A DNA stretch of 44,209 nucleotides from Bacteroidia bacterium (GTDB lineage: Bacteria; Bacteroidota; Bacteroidia; Bacteroidales; Azobacteroidaceae): contig BNTV01000025.1 in NCBI GenBank assembly GCA_025996865.1, positions 1-44,209 of the forward strand, written 5' to 3'. Position numbers and translations under genes: made by a program. Positions 1-6,065 of the stretch are shown piece after piece. Below the pieces are notes generated by a model that saw nothing but the letters and a program-made list of their open reading frames with translations, did not search any database and was not told where the DNA came from. How positions within the stretch are numbered: position 1 is the stretch's first letter; every line of letters begins with the position of its first letter.

Positions 1-82
1 CTTTTTGGTCTCTTTGTGCTTTAAAATGCAAAATACAAGATTCCTCATCAGGGAAATTTTTAGTAAAATCAAAAATATTCAT
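1..82 (-). mobile_element. IS1595-family transposase, N-terminal end only
   Basis: An open frame on the minus strand starts with ATG at 82-80 and runs off the window after 27 codons. It begins MNIFDFTKNFPDEESC and continues with a basic, charged stretch. From memory this is how Bacteroidota IS1595-type transposases begin, ahead of a zinc-ribbon and the ISXO2-like DDE domain; those domains lie outside the window and are not seen. I found no terminal inverted repeat that I could assign. The element borders a toxin-antitoxin pair and gene remnants, which fits an accessory, insertion-prone stretch. The family call rests on only 27 residues. Confidence 0.65.
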
Positions 83-256
83 ACCTCTTTTTGCTTGAAA
101 TTATAGAACAAAGATAATGAAAATCAGCGAATTATACAACTAATGAAAGAAATTTTTTTGATAAAATTGGCACCCACGAATGCTCCGTTTTTTAGGTTGT
201 AGGACATCATGCGGATAATCATAATAATTTCCTATTCTCAATCCTCAATTATTTTG

Positions 257-264
257 TATCTTTG
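257..264 (+). promoter_or_regulatory. Bacteroidota -7 element for the toxin-antitoxin operon
   Basis: TATCTTTG at 257-264 matches the TAnnTTTG -7 consensus of Bacteroidota primary-sigma promoters and lies 26 bases before the antitoxin start. The -33 region has no clear TTTG, so the promoter may be weak or autoregulated. Confidence 0.55.
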
Positions 265-290
265 TGGTGTAATTTAAAATATATAAGGCT

Positions 291-521
291 ATGGCAACAT
301 ATCAAATTAATATCAACGAGCGCACCCAATTGGGAAAAGGCATCATTACTCTATTAAGGTCGGCAGCCGAAGCGGTTAGTTTTGAAATGCCTGATACTAA
401 AGTCGTACAGCCTAAAAGTACCTTGTACAAAAGTTTGGAAAGCGGGTTCAAGGACGTAAGAGAAATTCTGGATGGAAAACAAAAGGAAGTAACTTTAGAC
501 GAATTTTTAAATGAATTATAA
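291..521 (+). CDS. Type II antitoxin, small protein upstream of RelE-like toxin
   Basis: This 76-residue protein is encoded immediately before, and overlaps by 11 bases, a RelE/ParE-like toxin gene. The order and overlap are typical of type II toxin-antitoxin operons, in which the first gene neutralises the toxin and often represses the operon. The N-terminus (MATYQININERTQLGKG) could form a short strand and helix; the C-terminus is acidic and probably disordered (EVTLDEFLNEL), as expected for a toxin-wrapping tail. I see no clear ribbon-helix-helix or XRE DNA-binding signature, so the fold family is not assigned. A promoter-like TATCTTTG lies just upstream. The function is inferred mainly from the partner gene. 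Confidence 0.75.
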   Translation: MATYQININERTQLGKGIITLLRSAAEAVSFEMPDTKVVQPKSTLYKSLESGFKDVREILDGKQKEVTLDEFLNEL

Positions 522-852
522 AATAGTTGCTACTGAAACGTTTCAAAAGGAAGCGAAGATATTAAGCAAAAAATATCATTCCCTAAAAGACGATTTGTCC
601 TCTTTCAAGGACGAGTTACTGAAGAATCCTACTATGGGAGTGGACTTAGGTAATAATTCTCGTAAAATCCGGATTGCTATCACTTCCAAAAACAAAGGAA
701 AAAGTGGTGGTGCAAGAATTATCACTTATCAATTGATTATCAGTATAGAAGAAAGTAAAATCTATTTATTGTCAATCTACGATAAAGGCGAGCAAGACAG
801 CATCTCTAAAAAGGAAATTGAAAAATTAAAAAAAGAAAACAATTTGATTTAA
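511..852 (+). CDS. RelE/ParE-superfamily toxin
   Basis: This 113-residue basic protein has the layout of RelE/ParE/HigB toxins: an N-terminal segment with FQKEAKILSKKYHSLKDDL (two helices), a central basic strand region (NSRKIRIAITSKNKGKSGGAR), then the RIITYQL and KIYLLSIYDKGEQ strands that form the usual core. Known members cleave mRNA on the ribosome or poison gyrase; which applies here cannot be told. The conserved R/K residues (R around 46-48 and R around 68) and the Y in LLSIYDKGE are consistent with a working ribonuclease-type toxin. It is translated from an ATG overlapping the antitoxin end, so the two are coupled. It lies beside an IS element and decayed genes, and such modules are commonly transferred horizontally. 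Confidence 0.85.
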   Translation: MNYKIVATETFQKEAKILSKKYHSLKDDLSSFKDELLKNPTMGVDLGNNSRKIRIAITSKNKGKSGGARIITYQLIISIEESKIYLLSIYDKGEQDSISKKEIEKLKKENNLI

Positions 853-860
853 TTTTTCAG

Positions 861-938
861 TCAAACCTCATTTTTACTTAATAAAAAAACAAAACTACCT
901 CAGTAGCAGTATAATGTTACACATAAAATGAGGTTTGA
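861..938. repeat. 14-bp perfect inverted repeat, 50-base spacer
   Basis: TCAAACCTCATTTT at 861-874 is exactly complementary to AAAATGAGGTTTGA at 925-938. It begins nine bases after the toxin stop codon. It may act as a large stem-loop transcription terminator or be the ends of a tiny non-autonomous element. Confidence 0.8.
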
Positions 939-1280
939 TGCCACCAAATTTACCGTCACAAAGGTTTGTTTTTGCCAATTGGCAGGAAAAGAGTACTTTG
1001 TGCAAGACCAGCGCTCAACGTACCGTATTGTTGTTACGCTTACTATCTATCCACCCGAAAATACGGAAAAAGCATCATTGAGTGATTGATGTTTTGGCGG
1101 GCTGGCGATAAAAGCGTACCTTTGCGGAAATCATTATAGAATACCAAAAAGATGGCAAAAGTTGATTGTATAAGGATTTTGATATTTCGTGAAATTATAA
1201 AATATAGTATGTCGTACAACCTATCTCTCCGCAATAAACTACTATAATCAAGTAGTTATGAAAAGCAAGGACTATAATAG

Positions 1281-1309
1281 GGACTAAACTTATTTTAGTC
1301 CTTGTTTTT
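1281..1309 (+). terminator. Probable intrinsic terminator
   Basis: An 8-bp stem GGACTAAA (1281-1288) / TTTAGTCC (1294-1301) with a 5-base loop is followed by TTGTTTTTG. The geometry fits a rho-independent terminator for plus-strand transcription, although the nearest upstream gene on that strand is the toxin 430 bases away. Confidence 0.6.
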
Positions 1310-1391
1310 GCCCTATTCCAAACAAAAAAGCAGCCCGCTATTTCTAAGAAACACTGGCTGCCAAAACACTACGTTTTTTCAAAGGTATCGT

Positions 1392-1565
1392 TTAGTATGC
1401 CAAGAAAAAAATTAAGCTAAAAATACAAACCAAAGCAAATGCGAATCCCAAACATCCTTTTTTAGTAGGATTTTCATAAACATATAAATCGGTTTCATTA
1501 TAACGAGAACCGCAGGAAGGGCAATAATTTTTGGCTGAAGCTATCTTTCCACAAATGGGTAACAT
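1392..1565 (-). CDS. Small zinc-ribbon protein with C-terminal membrane anchor
   Basis: Starting at the ATG at 1565-1563 gives 57 residues. The N-terminus reads MLPICGKIASAKNYCPSCGS, which resembles the common bacterial zinc-ribbon start (CPxCGKxxxxxxxYCPxCG), but the first cysteine of the first knuckle is missing, leaving C5 plus C15 and C18. A short linker with GCLGF then leads into a hydrophobic segment (about residues 39-56) that would span the membrane and end at the C-terminus. Longer starts are possible but overlap the divergent gene at 1591. No function is known for such proteins; the family often occurs as a small membrane-bound partner. The missing cysteine raises the possibility of a decayed gene. 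Confidence 0.6.
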   Translation of the reverse strand: MLPICGKIASAKNYCPSCGSRYNETDLYVYENPTKKGCLGFAFALVCIFSLIFFLAY

Positions 1566-1590
1566 CAGAAGTATTACCTGACGTTTCTTT

Positions 1591-1836
1591 ATGGTAGTTG
1601 ACATGTTGGTGTCAGCGAAAGTTCTGCGAGGAAAACAGACTTTTACCGCAATGTACGAAATAAATAATCGAAATTTCGGCCTTTCCAAGGAACATCCTGA
1701 AAGAAAGCTATTCCAACCGATTTGGATTTCCTACTTGATGGAAGATTTTGACATTTCTGCCGAATGGATTATGACAGGAAAGGGACGAATGTTTAGTAAA
1801 GATGTAAAAGTCTGTATTGTTGACTCAAAAATTTGA
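1591..1836 (+). pseudogene. Remnant of XRE/phage-repressor-like regulator
   Basis: The 81-residue frame ends with DISAEWIMTGKGRMF (about residues 53-67), the hallmark that follows the helix-turn-helix in many Bacteroidota phage-repressor-like XRE proteins (DISAEWLLTGKGEMF). Residues 16-50 could correspond to the recognition-helix half of the domain, but the usual first helices are missing, and an in-frame TGA lies directly before the ATG. I therefore read it as an N-terminally truncated regulator. It is divergent from the zinc-ribbon gene and close to a phage head-protein remnant, suggesting both derive from a lost prophage or phage-like element. A strong promoter-like sequence follows it. 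Confidence 0.55.
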
Positions 1837-1853
1837 TAATTTATTGTTATTTC

Positions 1854-1884
1854 TTTGTTGTTTGAAAAATAAACCTTATATTTG
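1854..1884 (+). promoter_or_regulatory. Near-consensus Bacteroidota promoter without a clear gene
   Basis: TTTG at 1854-1857, 19 bases, then TATATTTG at 1877-1884 reproduces the -33/-7 pattern of Bacteroidota promoters with ideal spacing. Transcription would enter the 1890-2036 segment, which has no recognisable gene and then meets a convergent remnant. Confidence 0.65.
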
Positions 1885-2036
1885 CAGTGTAATGAAGGGC
1901 GAATTGTCAAGGCAAGTATCAGGTTCAAATCCTGAATCGTTCACGCGGAACAGTTCAAGGGGGAGTCATTCCCTACTGTACTGCACCAGTCCGGCGGGGG
2001 GGCGGCGAAAAGCGCAAATACGCGAAATAAGAGGGG
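1885..2036 (+). other. GC-richer untranslated segment with tRNA T-arm-like hairpin
   Basis: The segment directly behind the promoter at 1854-1884 is richer in G and C than its surroundings and contains TCAGGTTCAAATCCTGA (1919-1935). This is a 5-bp stem around a 7-base TTCAAAT loop, exactly the shape of a tRNA T-arm. No matching acceptor 5' strand or anticodon arm is present, so it is not a whole tRNA. It may be a tRNA 3'-end fragment left by an integrated element, or a structured small RNA. Confidence 0.35.
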
Positions 2037-2720
2037 CTATTCATTTAGTCCCTTTTTATTTCTCCAAAGCAGTTTCAATACTCCGTTTTTATCCATATAG
2101 AAAATATCAGGCATTTTGTTTGTTTGTCCTTTCAAAAATTTTCCTACTTCCCTTTCTATTGCATTGTTTAAAAAAACTAATTTGCTTTTTTCTGTGAAGT
2201 AAAATATAGCGTTATCTGCTTTGCGAGCATCTTTAATATACTTTCTAATTGTTTCCTCATTGGCATTGTCAATAAATTTCACATCCCAGGTTTGATTATC
2301 AAAACGAATGTCAGGACTTTTTTTATAACTGCTTTCTGGTAAAAATTCAACCTGTTTGCCCTGATTGGCAAGCAGTAAACCAACAGTTATTTCAGCATCC
2401 CCGCCACCACCTATTGTTGAAAATTTATGTTCCTTATGATAAACATTAAATCCTCCGCTAAACTTATCGAAGTATATTTTCGCCCAATCCTCCGAATTGT
2501 ACGCATTGTATTTATCTTTTGCCTCTTTAATTAGTTCCGTTCTTCCAATCACATTTATCTTATTTACAGAAATTCCGGCAAAGTTAGCATTATCTTTCAA
2601 AAAATAAGGCAGCGTACCCTGATTATTTGCTTTCTCTATCCTATTGGTATAGCTTTGTCCAAAATTGGCATTCAGATTGCCAAAATAATTGGTTTTGGCT
2701 GAGATTTGGCGTTCGTTGTC
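2037..2720 (-). pseudogene. C-terminal nuclease-like part of a phage head (MuF-type) protein
   Basis: The minus-strand frame is open from just after a TAA at 2723-2721 to the TAG at 2039-2037, about 227 residues, with only a weak TTG start at 2600 inside it. The C-terminal ~150 residues carry GGFNVYHKEHKF, GGGGDAEITVG, SPDIRFDNQTWDVKF and YIKDARKADNAIFYF. I recognise this as the barnase/EndoU/ColE5-RelE-like nuclease domain found at the end of phage Mu F-like head morphogenesis proteins and CdiA-type toxins in Bacteroidota. The head-morphogenesis part that should precede it is missing, so this is a broken 3' piece. Nuclease activity is inferred, and no immunity gene is visible nearby. Confidence 0.6.
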
Positions 2721-2787
2721 TTAGTTTTGTCCTACTTGACGGACAAAAGCATTTCGATTATTATTTATATTGATAATAATCAATGAA

Positions 2788-3079
2788 TTAAAACCAGATT
2801 AGAGACAAGTATCCGGTATGAGACACCATATCTTTCGGGCGTTTAAACTCAACTGTAAAAAAGGCTTCATCAGTAGTAAAATAAGCTCTGGGAGACCTGC
2901 TTCTTTCATATCTGCCTGCATACGAGGGATGCCAGAGGCAAGCTTTTCAACCAAGTGCATACGGGTAAATAATCCGATTGTCCTTAATCCATGCCTCGGC
3001 TTGAATGTATTGGTTATACAACGTTCCTCCATAGGTTTTATCATCAATAAATGGATTTTATTTCTTCGGATGTCAACAT
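2788..3079 (-). pseudogene. Deleted and frameshifted AlbA_2/ATP-binding protein gene
   Basis: The minus strand has ATG at 3079 giving MLTSEEIKSIY and then a stop. The next frame gives a piece with GGTLYNQYIQAEAWIKDN, and a third gives TIGLFTRMHLVEKLASGIPR and MKEAGLPE. After one more frame change near 2888 comes TTDEAFFTVEFKRPK, ending in a stop at 2790-2788. The order matches N-terminus, middle and C-terminus of the AlbA_2/HATPase_c_4 RNA-binding-domain proteins (normally several hundred residues), with large internal deletions and at least two frameshifts. A minus-strand TATCTTTG at 3107-3100 still sits where its promoter would be. The gene cannot make a working product. Confidence 0.7.
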
Positions 3080-3099
3080 ACTTTTTTGTTTTATGGGTA

Positions 3100-3107
3100 C
3101 AAAGATA
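3100..3107 (-). promoter_or_regulatory. -7 element of the decayed AlbA-type gene
   Basis: CAAAGATA on the plus strand reads TATCTTTG on the minus strand, 20 bases before the relic ATG at 3079. It is probably the surviving promoter of the pseudogene. Confidence 0.5.
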
Positions 3108-3243
3108 ATTATATTAGAATATAAACGTCCGAACATCGGAGACCAGTGAAGCAACAAAAAACTTCAGGAAAAGCTGTATAAAGCGAATATGTTAATAAAT
3201 AATAATCATAAATTCCCTCTGCGTGTAATAAAAATATTCTTCT

Positions 3244-3251
3244 TATCTTTG
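3244..3251 (+). promoter_or_regulatory. -7 element upstream of the outer membrane protein operon
   Basis: TATCTTTG at 3244-3251 matches the Bacteroidota -7 consensus and lies 30 bases before the ATG at 3282. It probably drives the outer membrane protein, lptC and corC-like genes. The -33 box is not clear. Confidence 0.6.
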
Positions 3252-3281
3252 CGTCGTCATAAAATTATGCAGCATTAATAT

Positions 3282-4541
3282 ATGAATAAAATTAAATTAG
3301 TTTGGTTGGTAGTTGCTTTGTCGATTATTCCAAATATTGCGTTTACACAGAATAATACAAATTCTCCTTATACGCGTTACGGTTATGGTAGTTTGGCGGA
3401 TAAAGCTTTTACCTCTCAAAGAGCAATGGGTGGAATCGGTTACGGCGTGAGAAGTTCTTACATGATTAACCCGATGAATCCGGCTTCTTATTCAGGTATC
3501 GATTCCTTGACATTCATGTTTGACCTGGGTGCAACGGCACAATTTGCCTGGTTCAACGACGGAATCCATAAAGAACGGAAACTCAACGGTAATCTGGAGT
3601 ATATCGGCTTACAATTTCCATTGATAAAGAAAATGGGATTTGGAGTGGGTCTTGAGCCGTTTTCTTATGTAGGATATCACTACGGAACTACTGAAAAACT
3701 GGAGGTTGAAGACGGATACGCCCAAATGGAATATAGCGGCACCGGAGGCTTGAGCAAAGTATATGGTTCTTTGTCCTACGATTTGTTTAACCGTCTTTCG
3801 TTGGGTGTGAAAGTCGCTTATTTATACGGAGATATTCTTCATAATAAGGCCCAATATATTCTTGATGCAGGCAGTTACAATGTCAGTTGGACGGATACGC
3901 TTCGCACTACGGGATTGACTTATGATTTCGGTTTGCAGTATCATCAATCTGCCGGAAAAAACAAAACCTTGGTTGTCGGATTGGTTTATTCGCCCAAAAT
4001 ACGGATTCATGAGGGAGTAAAGAAAGGAACGCTCAGATTGAGTTCGGGAGGAGCTATTATCAATAGTGAAAATTATTCCGCGACCGATTCCGTATTTGAA
4101 TTGCCCGAATCTTATGGTTTGGGATTTACCTATAATAAATTGTATCATTATACATTCGGCGCGGATGTTTTGTTGCAGCGCTGGGCTGACGCCAAATTTT
4201 ATGACCAAACGAATGCTTTGAATAATCGTTTGAAAATCAATCTTGGAGGTGAATATATTCCGAATTTGATGACCAACAAATATTACAACCGGATTCGCTA
4301 CCGGGCAGGTCTCAGTTATACCAATTCATATCTGAAAATCAAAGATTCGGGATATAAAGAATATGGAGCAAGTATCGGGTTTGGATTGCCGATGGTGGAC
4401 AGGCGTTCGTTTGTGAACCTTGCTTTTGAATATTCCTTGATTCAGCCGGAGGTGAAGACTTATATTAAGGAGCAATATTTTAAATTTACATTAAGTTATA
4501 CATTTAACGAGTTGTGGTTCTTCAAACAAAAATTGCAGTAG
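3282..4541 (+). CDS. Outer membrane beta-barrel protein
   Basis: The 419-residue protein begins with a signal peptide (basic MNKIK, hydrophobic LVWLVVALSIIPNIAF, then TQNN). The rest alternates short aromatic and glycine-rich strands ending in aromatic residues, including RYGYGSL, GIGYGVRSS and MNPASYSGIDSL, as in FadL/OmpP1-like barrels of Bacteroidota. The last strand ends in FKFTLSYTFNELWFF and a short tail. It probably sits in the outer membrane as a transporter or structural barrel; no substrate can be named. Its stop overlaps the lptC start by 28 bases, so the two are translationally coupled. This barrel-lptC-corC order is, as I recall, conserved in Bacteroidales and suggests a role in envelope biogenesis. 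Confidence 0.8.
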   Translation: MNKIKLVWLVVALSIIPNIAFTQNNTNSPYTRYGYGSLADKAFTSQRAMGGIGYGVRSSYMINPMNPASYSGIDSLTFMFDLGATAQFAWFNDGIHKERKLNGNLEYIGLQFPLIKKMGFGVGLEPFSYVGYHYGTTEKLEVEDGYAQMEYSGTGGLSKVYGSLSYDLFNRLSLGVKVAYLYGDILHNKAQYILDAGSYNVSWTDTLRTTGLTYDFGLQYHQSAGKNKTLVVGLVYSPKIRIHEGVKKGTLRLSSGGAIINSENYSATDSVFELPESYGLGFTYNKLYHYTFGADVLLQRWADAKFYDQTNALNNRLKINLGGEYIPNLMTNKYYNRIRYRAGLSYTNSYLKIKDSGYKEYGASIGFGLPMVDRRSFVNLAFEYSLIQPEVKTYIKEQYFKFTLSYTFNELWFFKQKLQ

Positions 4542-5107
4542 CTTGTATCTTATTCTGTTGTATATTTATGATTTCGTGCAACAAAAAAAGCAATACTTTT
4601 CAGGTAGTGCCGGTTGATGCCAAAACGATGCCCATCAGTCGAACGGAAGATGTTTTATCTTTGATTTCTGATTCAGGAATCACCCGTTATCGTTTGAAAG
4701 CCAAAGTGCAGGAAATATATACACATCCCGAAGATTACTGGTATTTTCCGGAAAAAATATATGTGGAACAATTTGATTCCCTGCTTCAAGTAAAAGCGAC
4801 TATAGAAGCGGATACCGCCTATTATTTTTTAAAAAAAGAACTTTTGCAATGGATTGGAAATGTGGTGGTTAAAAACTTGGAAGGAACGACTTTCGAAACT
4901 TCCGAGTTATTTTGGGACGGGAAAGCGCCGGCTAATTCTCGGGATGCCATTTATACCCATAAATTGGCGAAAGTTACCCGCGCCAATGGTGATTATCAGT
5001 ACGGTCGCCTTGGGTTCAAATCCGATGTGTATTTGAATGAGCCTCAGTTATATGCTGTTGGTGGAGAGATGAGTGTAAAAGAGTTGAAATCCGATAGCGT
5101 CCGATAA
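4514..5107 (+). CDS. lptC: LPS export protein LptC
   Basis: This 197-residue protein has an N-terminal hydrophobic segment ending in a lipobox-like FMISC, so it may be a lipoprotein rather than a plain membrane-anchored LptC. The core matches the LptC/DUF1239 jellyroll: SLISDSGITRYRLKA, then YWYFPEKIYVEQFDS, ADTAYYF, LLQWIGNVVVKN and a closing strand pair. LptC links the LptBFG transporter of the inner membrane to the periplasmic LptA bridge and carries lipopolysaccharide across. The start taken is a GTG at 4514 inside the preceding gene; no ATG gives a complete signal region. It is followed after four bases by the corC-like gene. Confidence 0.9.
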   Translation: MVLQTKIAVACILFCCIFMISCNKKSNTFQVVPVDAKTMPISRTEDVLSLISDSGITRYRLKAKVQEIYTHPEDYWYFPEKIYVEQFDSLLQVKATIEADTAYYFLKKELLQWIGNVVVKNLEGTTFETSELFWDGKAPANSRDAIYTHKLAKVTRANGDYQYGRLGFKSDVYLNEPQLYAVGGEMSVKELKSDSVR

Positions 5108-5111
5108 ACAA

Positions 5112-5930
5112 ATGAGTATAAGTAGAATTTTTTCCCGCATTTTTGGAATTAAAATTTCCGATAAAAGTCCGAAAAGTTTCGGGCGGAACGACTTGGATTA
5201 TCTGCTGCAAAAAACGATTGACGAGGCGCCGGATGATGCCGAAATAGATACGGAAGTCCGTTTCTTTCAGAATGCAATGGAATTTTCACAGGTGAAAATC
5301 CGGGATTGTATGGTTCCCCGCACCGAAATTATTGCGGTTGATAAATCGACTTCACTTCGGGAGCTTACCTCCAAATTTGTTGAAACAGGTTTGTCCAAGA
5401 TTGTTGTTTATGAAGGCGACATCGACAACATTGTCGGATACATCCATTCTTCCGAATTGTTTGGCCGGCCGGCTGATTGGACTCAATCCATTGTCATTTT
5501 ACCCTTTGTTCCGGAAAATATGGCGGCAAATAAACTGATGAAAACGATGCTTGCCGAAAAGAAAAGCATGGTGATTGTTGTGGACGAATTTGGAGGAACA
5601 GCCGGTTTAGTTACCCTCGAAGATTTGGTGGAGGAAATTTTCGGTGAAATAGAAGACGAACACGACACCAAACTATATGTAGCTAAACAGGTGAAAGACA
5701 ACGAATATGTTCTGTCCGGAAGAATGGAAATAGACCGCGCAAATGAAATGTTCGATTTGAATATTCCCGAATCGGACGAATACCTGACCATCGCCGGGTT
5801 CATTTTGGAAAACTATCAGAATTTTCCTAAACTGAACGAAACAATTTTGATTGACAACTTCGAATTTAAAATTATTAAGGTCACTCGCACGAAAATTGAA
5901 TTGGTTCGGCTGTCGGTTTTGGAGAAGTAA
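5112..5930 (+). CDS. CorC/HlyC-like CBS-domain protein lacking DUF21
   Basis: The 272-residue protein contains a CBS pair (about residues 55-185, with VKIRDCMVPRTEIIAV, VETGLSKIVVYEG and VIVVDEFGGTAGLVTLEDL) and a C-terminal CorC_HlyC transporter-associated domain (about 195-270, with YVLSGRMEIDRANEMF and TIAGFILENYQNFPK). Relatives at this locus in Bacteroidales normally have about 420 residues, with an N-terminal DUF21/CNNM membrane domain of three or four helices. Here the protein starts at MSISRIFSRIFGIKISDKSP, the linker that follows DUF21, and lptC ends four bases earlier, so the membrane domain is absent. E. coli CorC is also DUF21-less and acts in magnesium/cobalt efflux, so function is still possible. 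CBS domains usually bind adenine nucleotides. Confidence 0.85.
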   Translation: MSISRIFSRIFGIKISDKSPKSFGRNDLDYLLQKTIDEAPDDAEIDTEVRFFQNAMEFSQVKIRDCMVPRTEIIAVDKSTSLRELTSKFVETGLSKIVVYEGDIDNIVGYIHSSELFGRPADWTQSIVILPFVPENMAANKLMKTMLAEKKSMVIVVDEFGGTAGLVTLEDLVEEIFGEIEDEHDTKLYVAKQVKDNEYVLSGRMEIDRANEMFDLNIPESDEYLTIAGFILENYQNFPKLNETILIDNFEFKIIKVTRTKIELVRLSVLEK

Positions 5931-5946
5931 AGGAATTTTGATACGG

Positions 5947-5978
5947 ATTTTCATAAAAATTATAATTTTCATAAAAAT
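5947..5978 (+). repeat. Direct repeat, two copies of 14 bp
   Basis: ATTTTCATAAAAAT occurs at 5947-5960 and 5965-5978, in the gap before ppiD. It is AT-rich and lies upstream of a promoter-like TACCTTCG (6005-6012), so it could be an UP-like or regulator site, or simply a slippage duplication. Confidence 0.6.
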
Positions 5979-6065
5979 ATAGTGCGTAATATAACAAAAT
6001 TTTGTACCTTCGTGCGCAATTTTCAAAAAGTAAATTAAACTAATAAAACTAACATACGTATTTAG

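Larger units (their letters stand above)
853..1391. other. Gene-free stretch with inverted repeat, palindrome and terminator
   Basis: I see no convincing gene in these 539 bases. The plus strand holds a 53-codon open frame (928-1089) with no recognisable features. Structural elements are a 14-bp perfect inverted repeat (861-874 with 925-938), a 12-bp palindrome TGCCAATTGGCA at 973-984, and a hairpin with T-rich tail at 1281-1309. The stretch probably is decayed mobile or island DNA. Confidence 0.6.

Noticed and set aside
928..1089. 53-codon open frame on the plus strand after the toxin
   Set aside because: It has no recognisable domain, signal or membrane segment, its ATG is part of the inverted-repeat arm, and it looks like chance coding.
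1919..1935. Possible complete tRNA gene
   Set aside because: The T-arm is perfect, but no complementary acceptor 5' strand, D-arm or anticodon arm lies at the right distance upstream.
1817..2197. 126-codon plus-strand frame starting near 1817
   Set aside because: It covers the non-coding T-arm-like segment and is antisense to the phage-protein remnant; the amino acid pattern (SGSNPESFTRNSSRG) is typical of translated RNA-like sequence.
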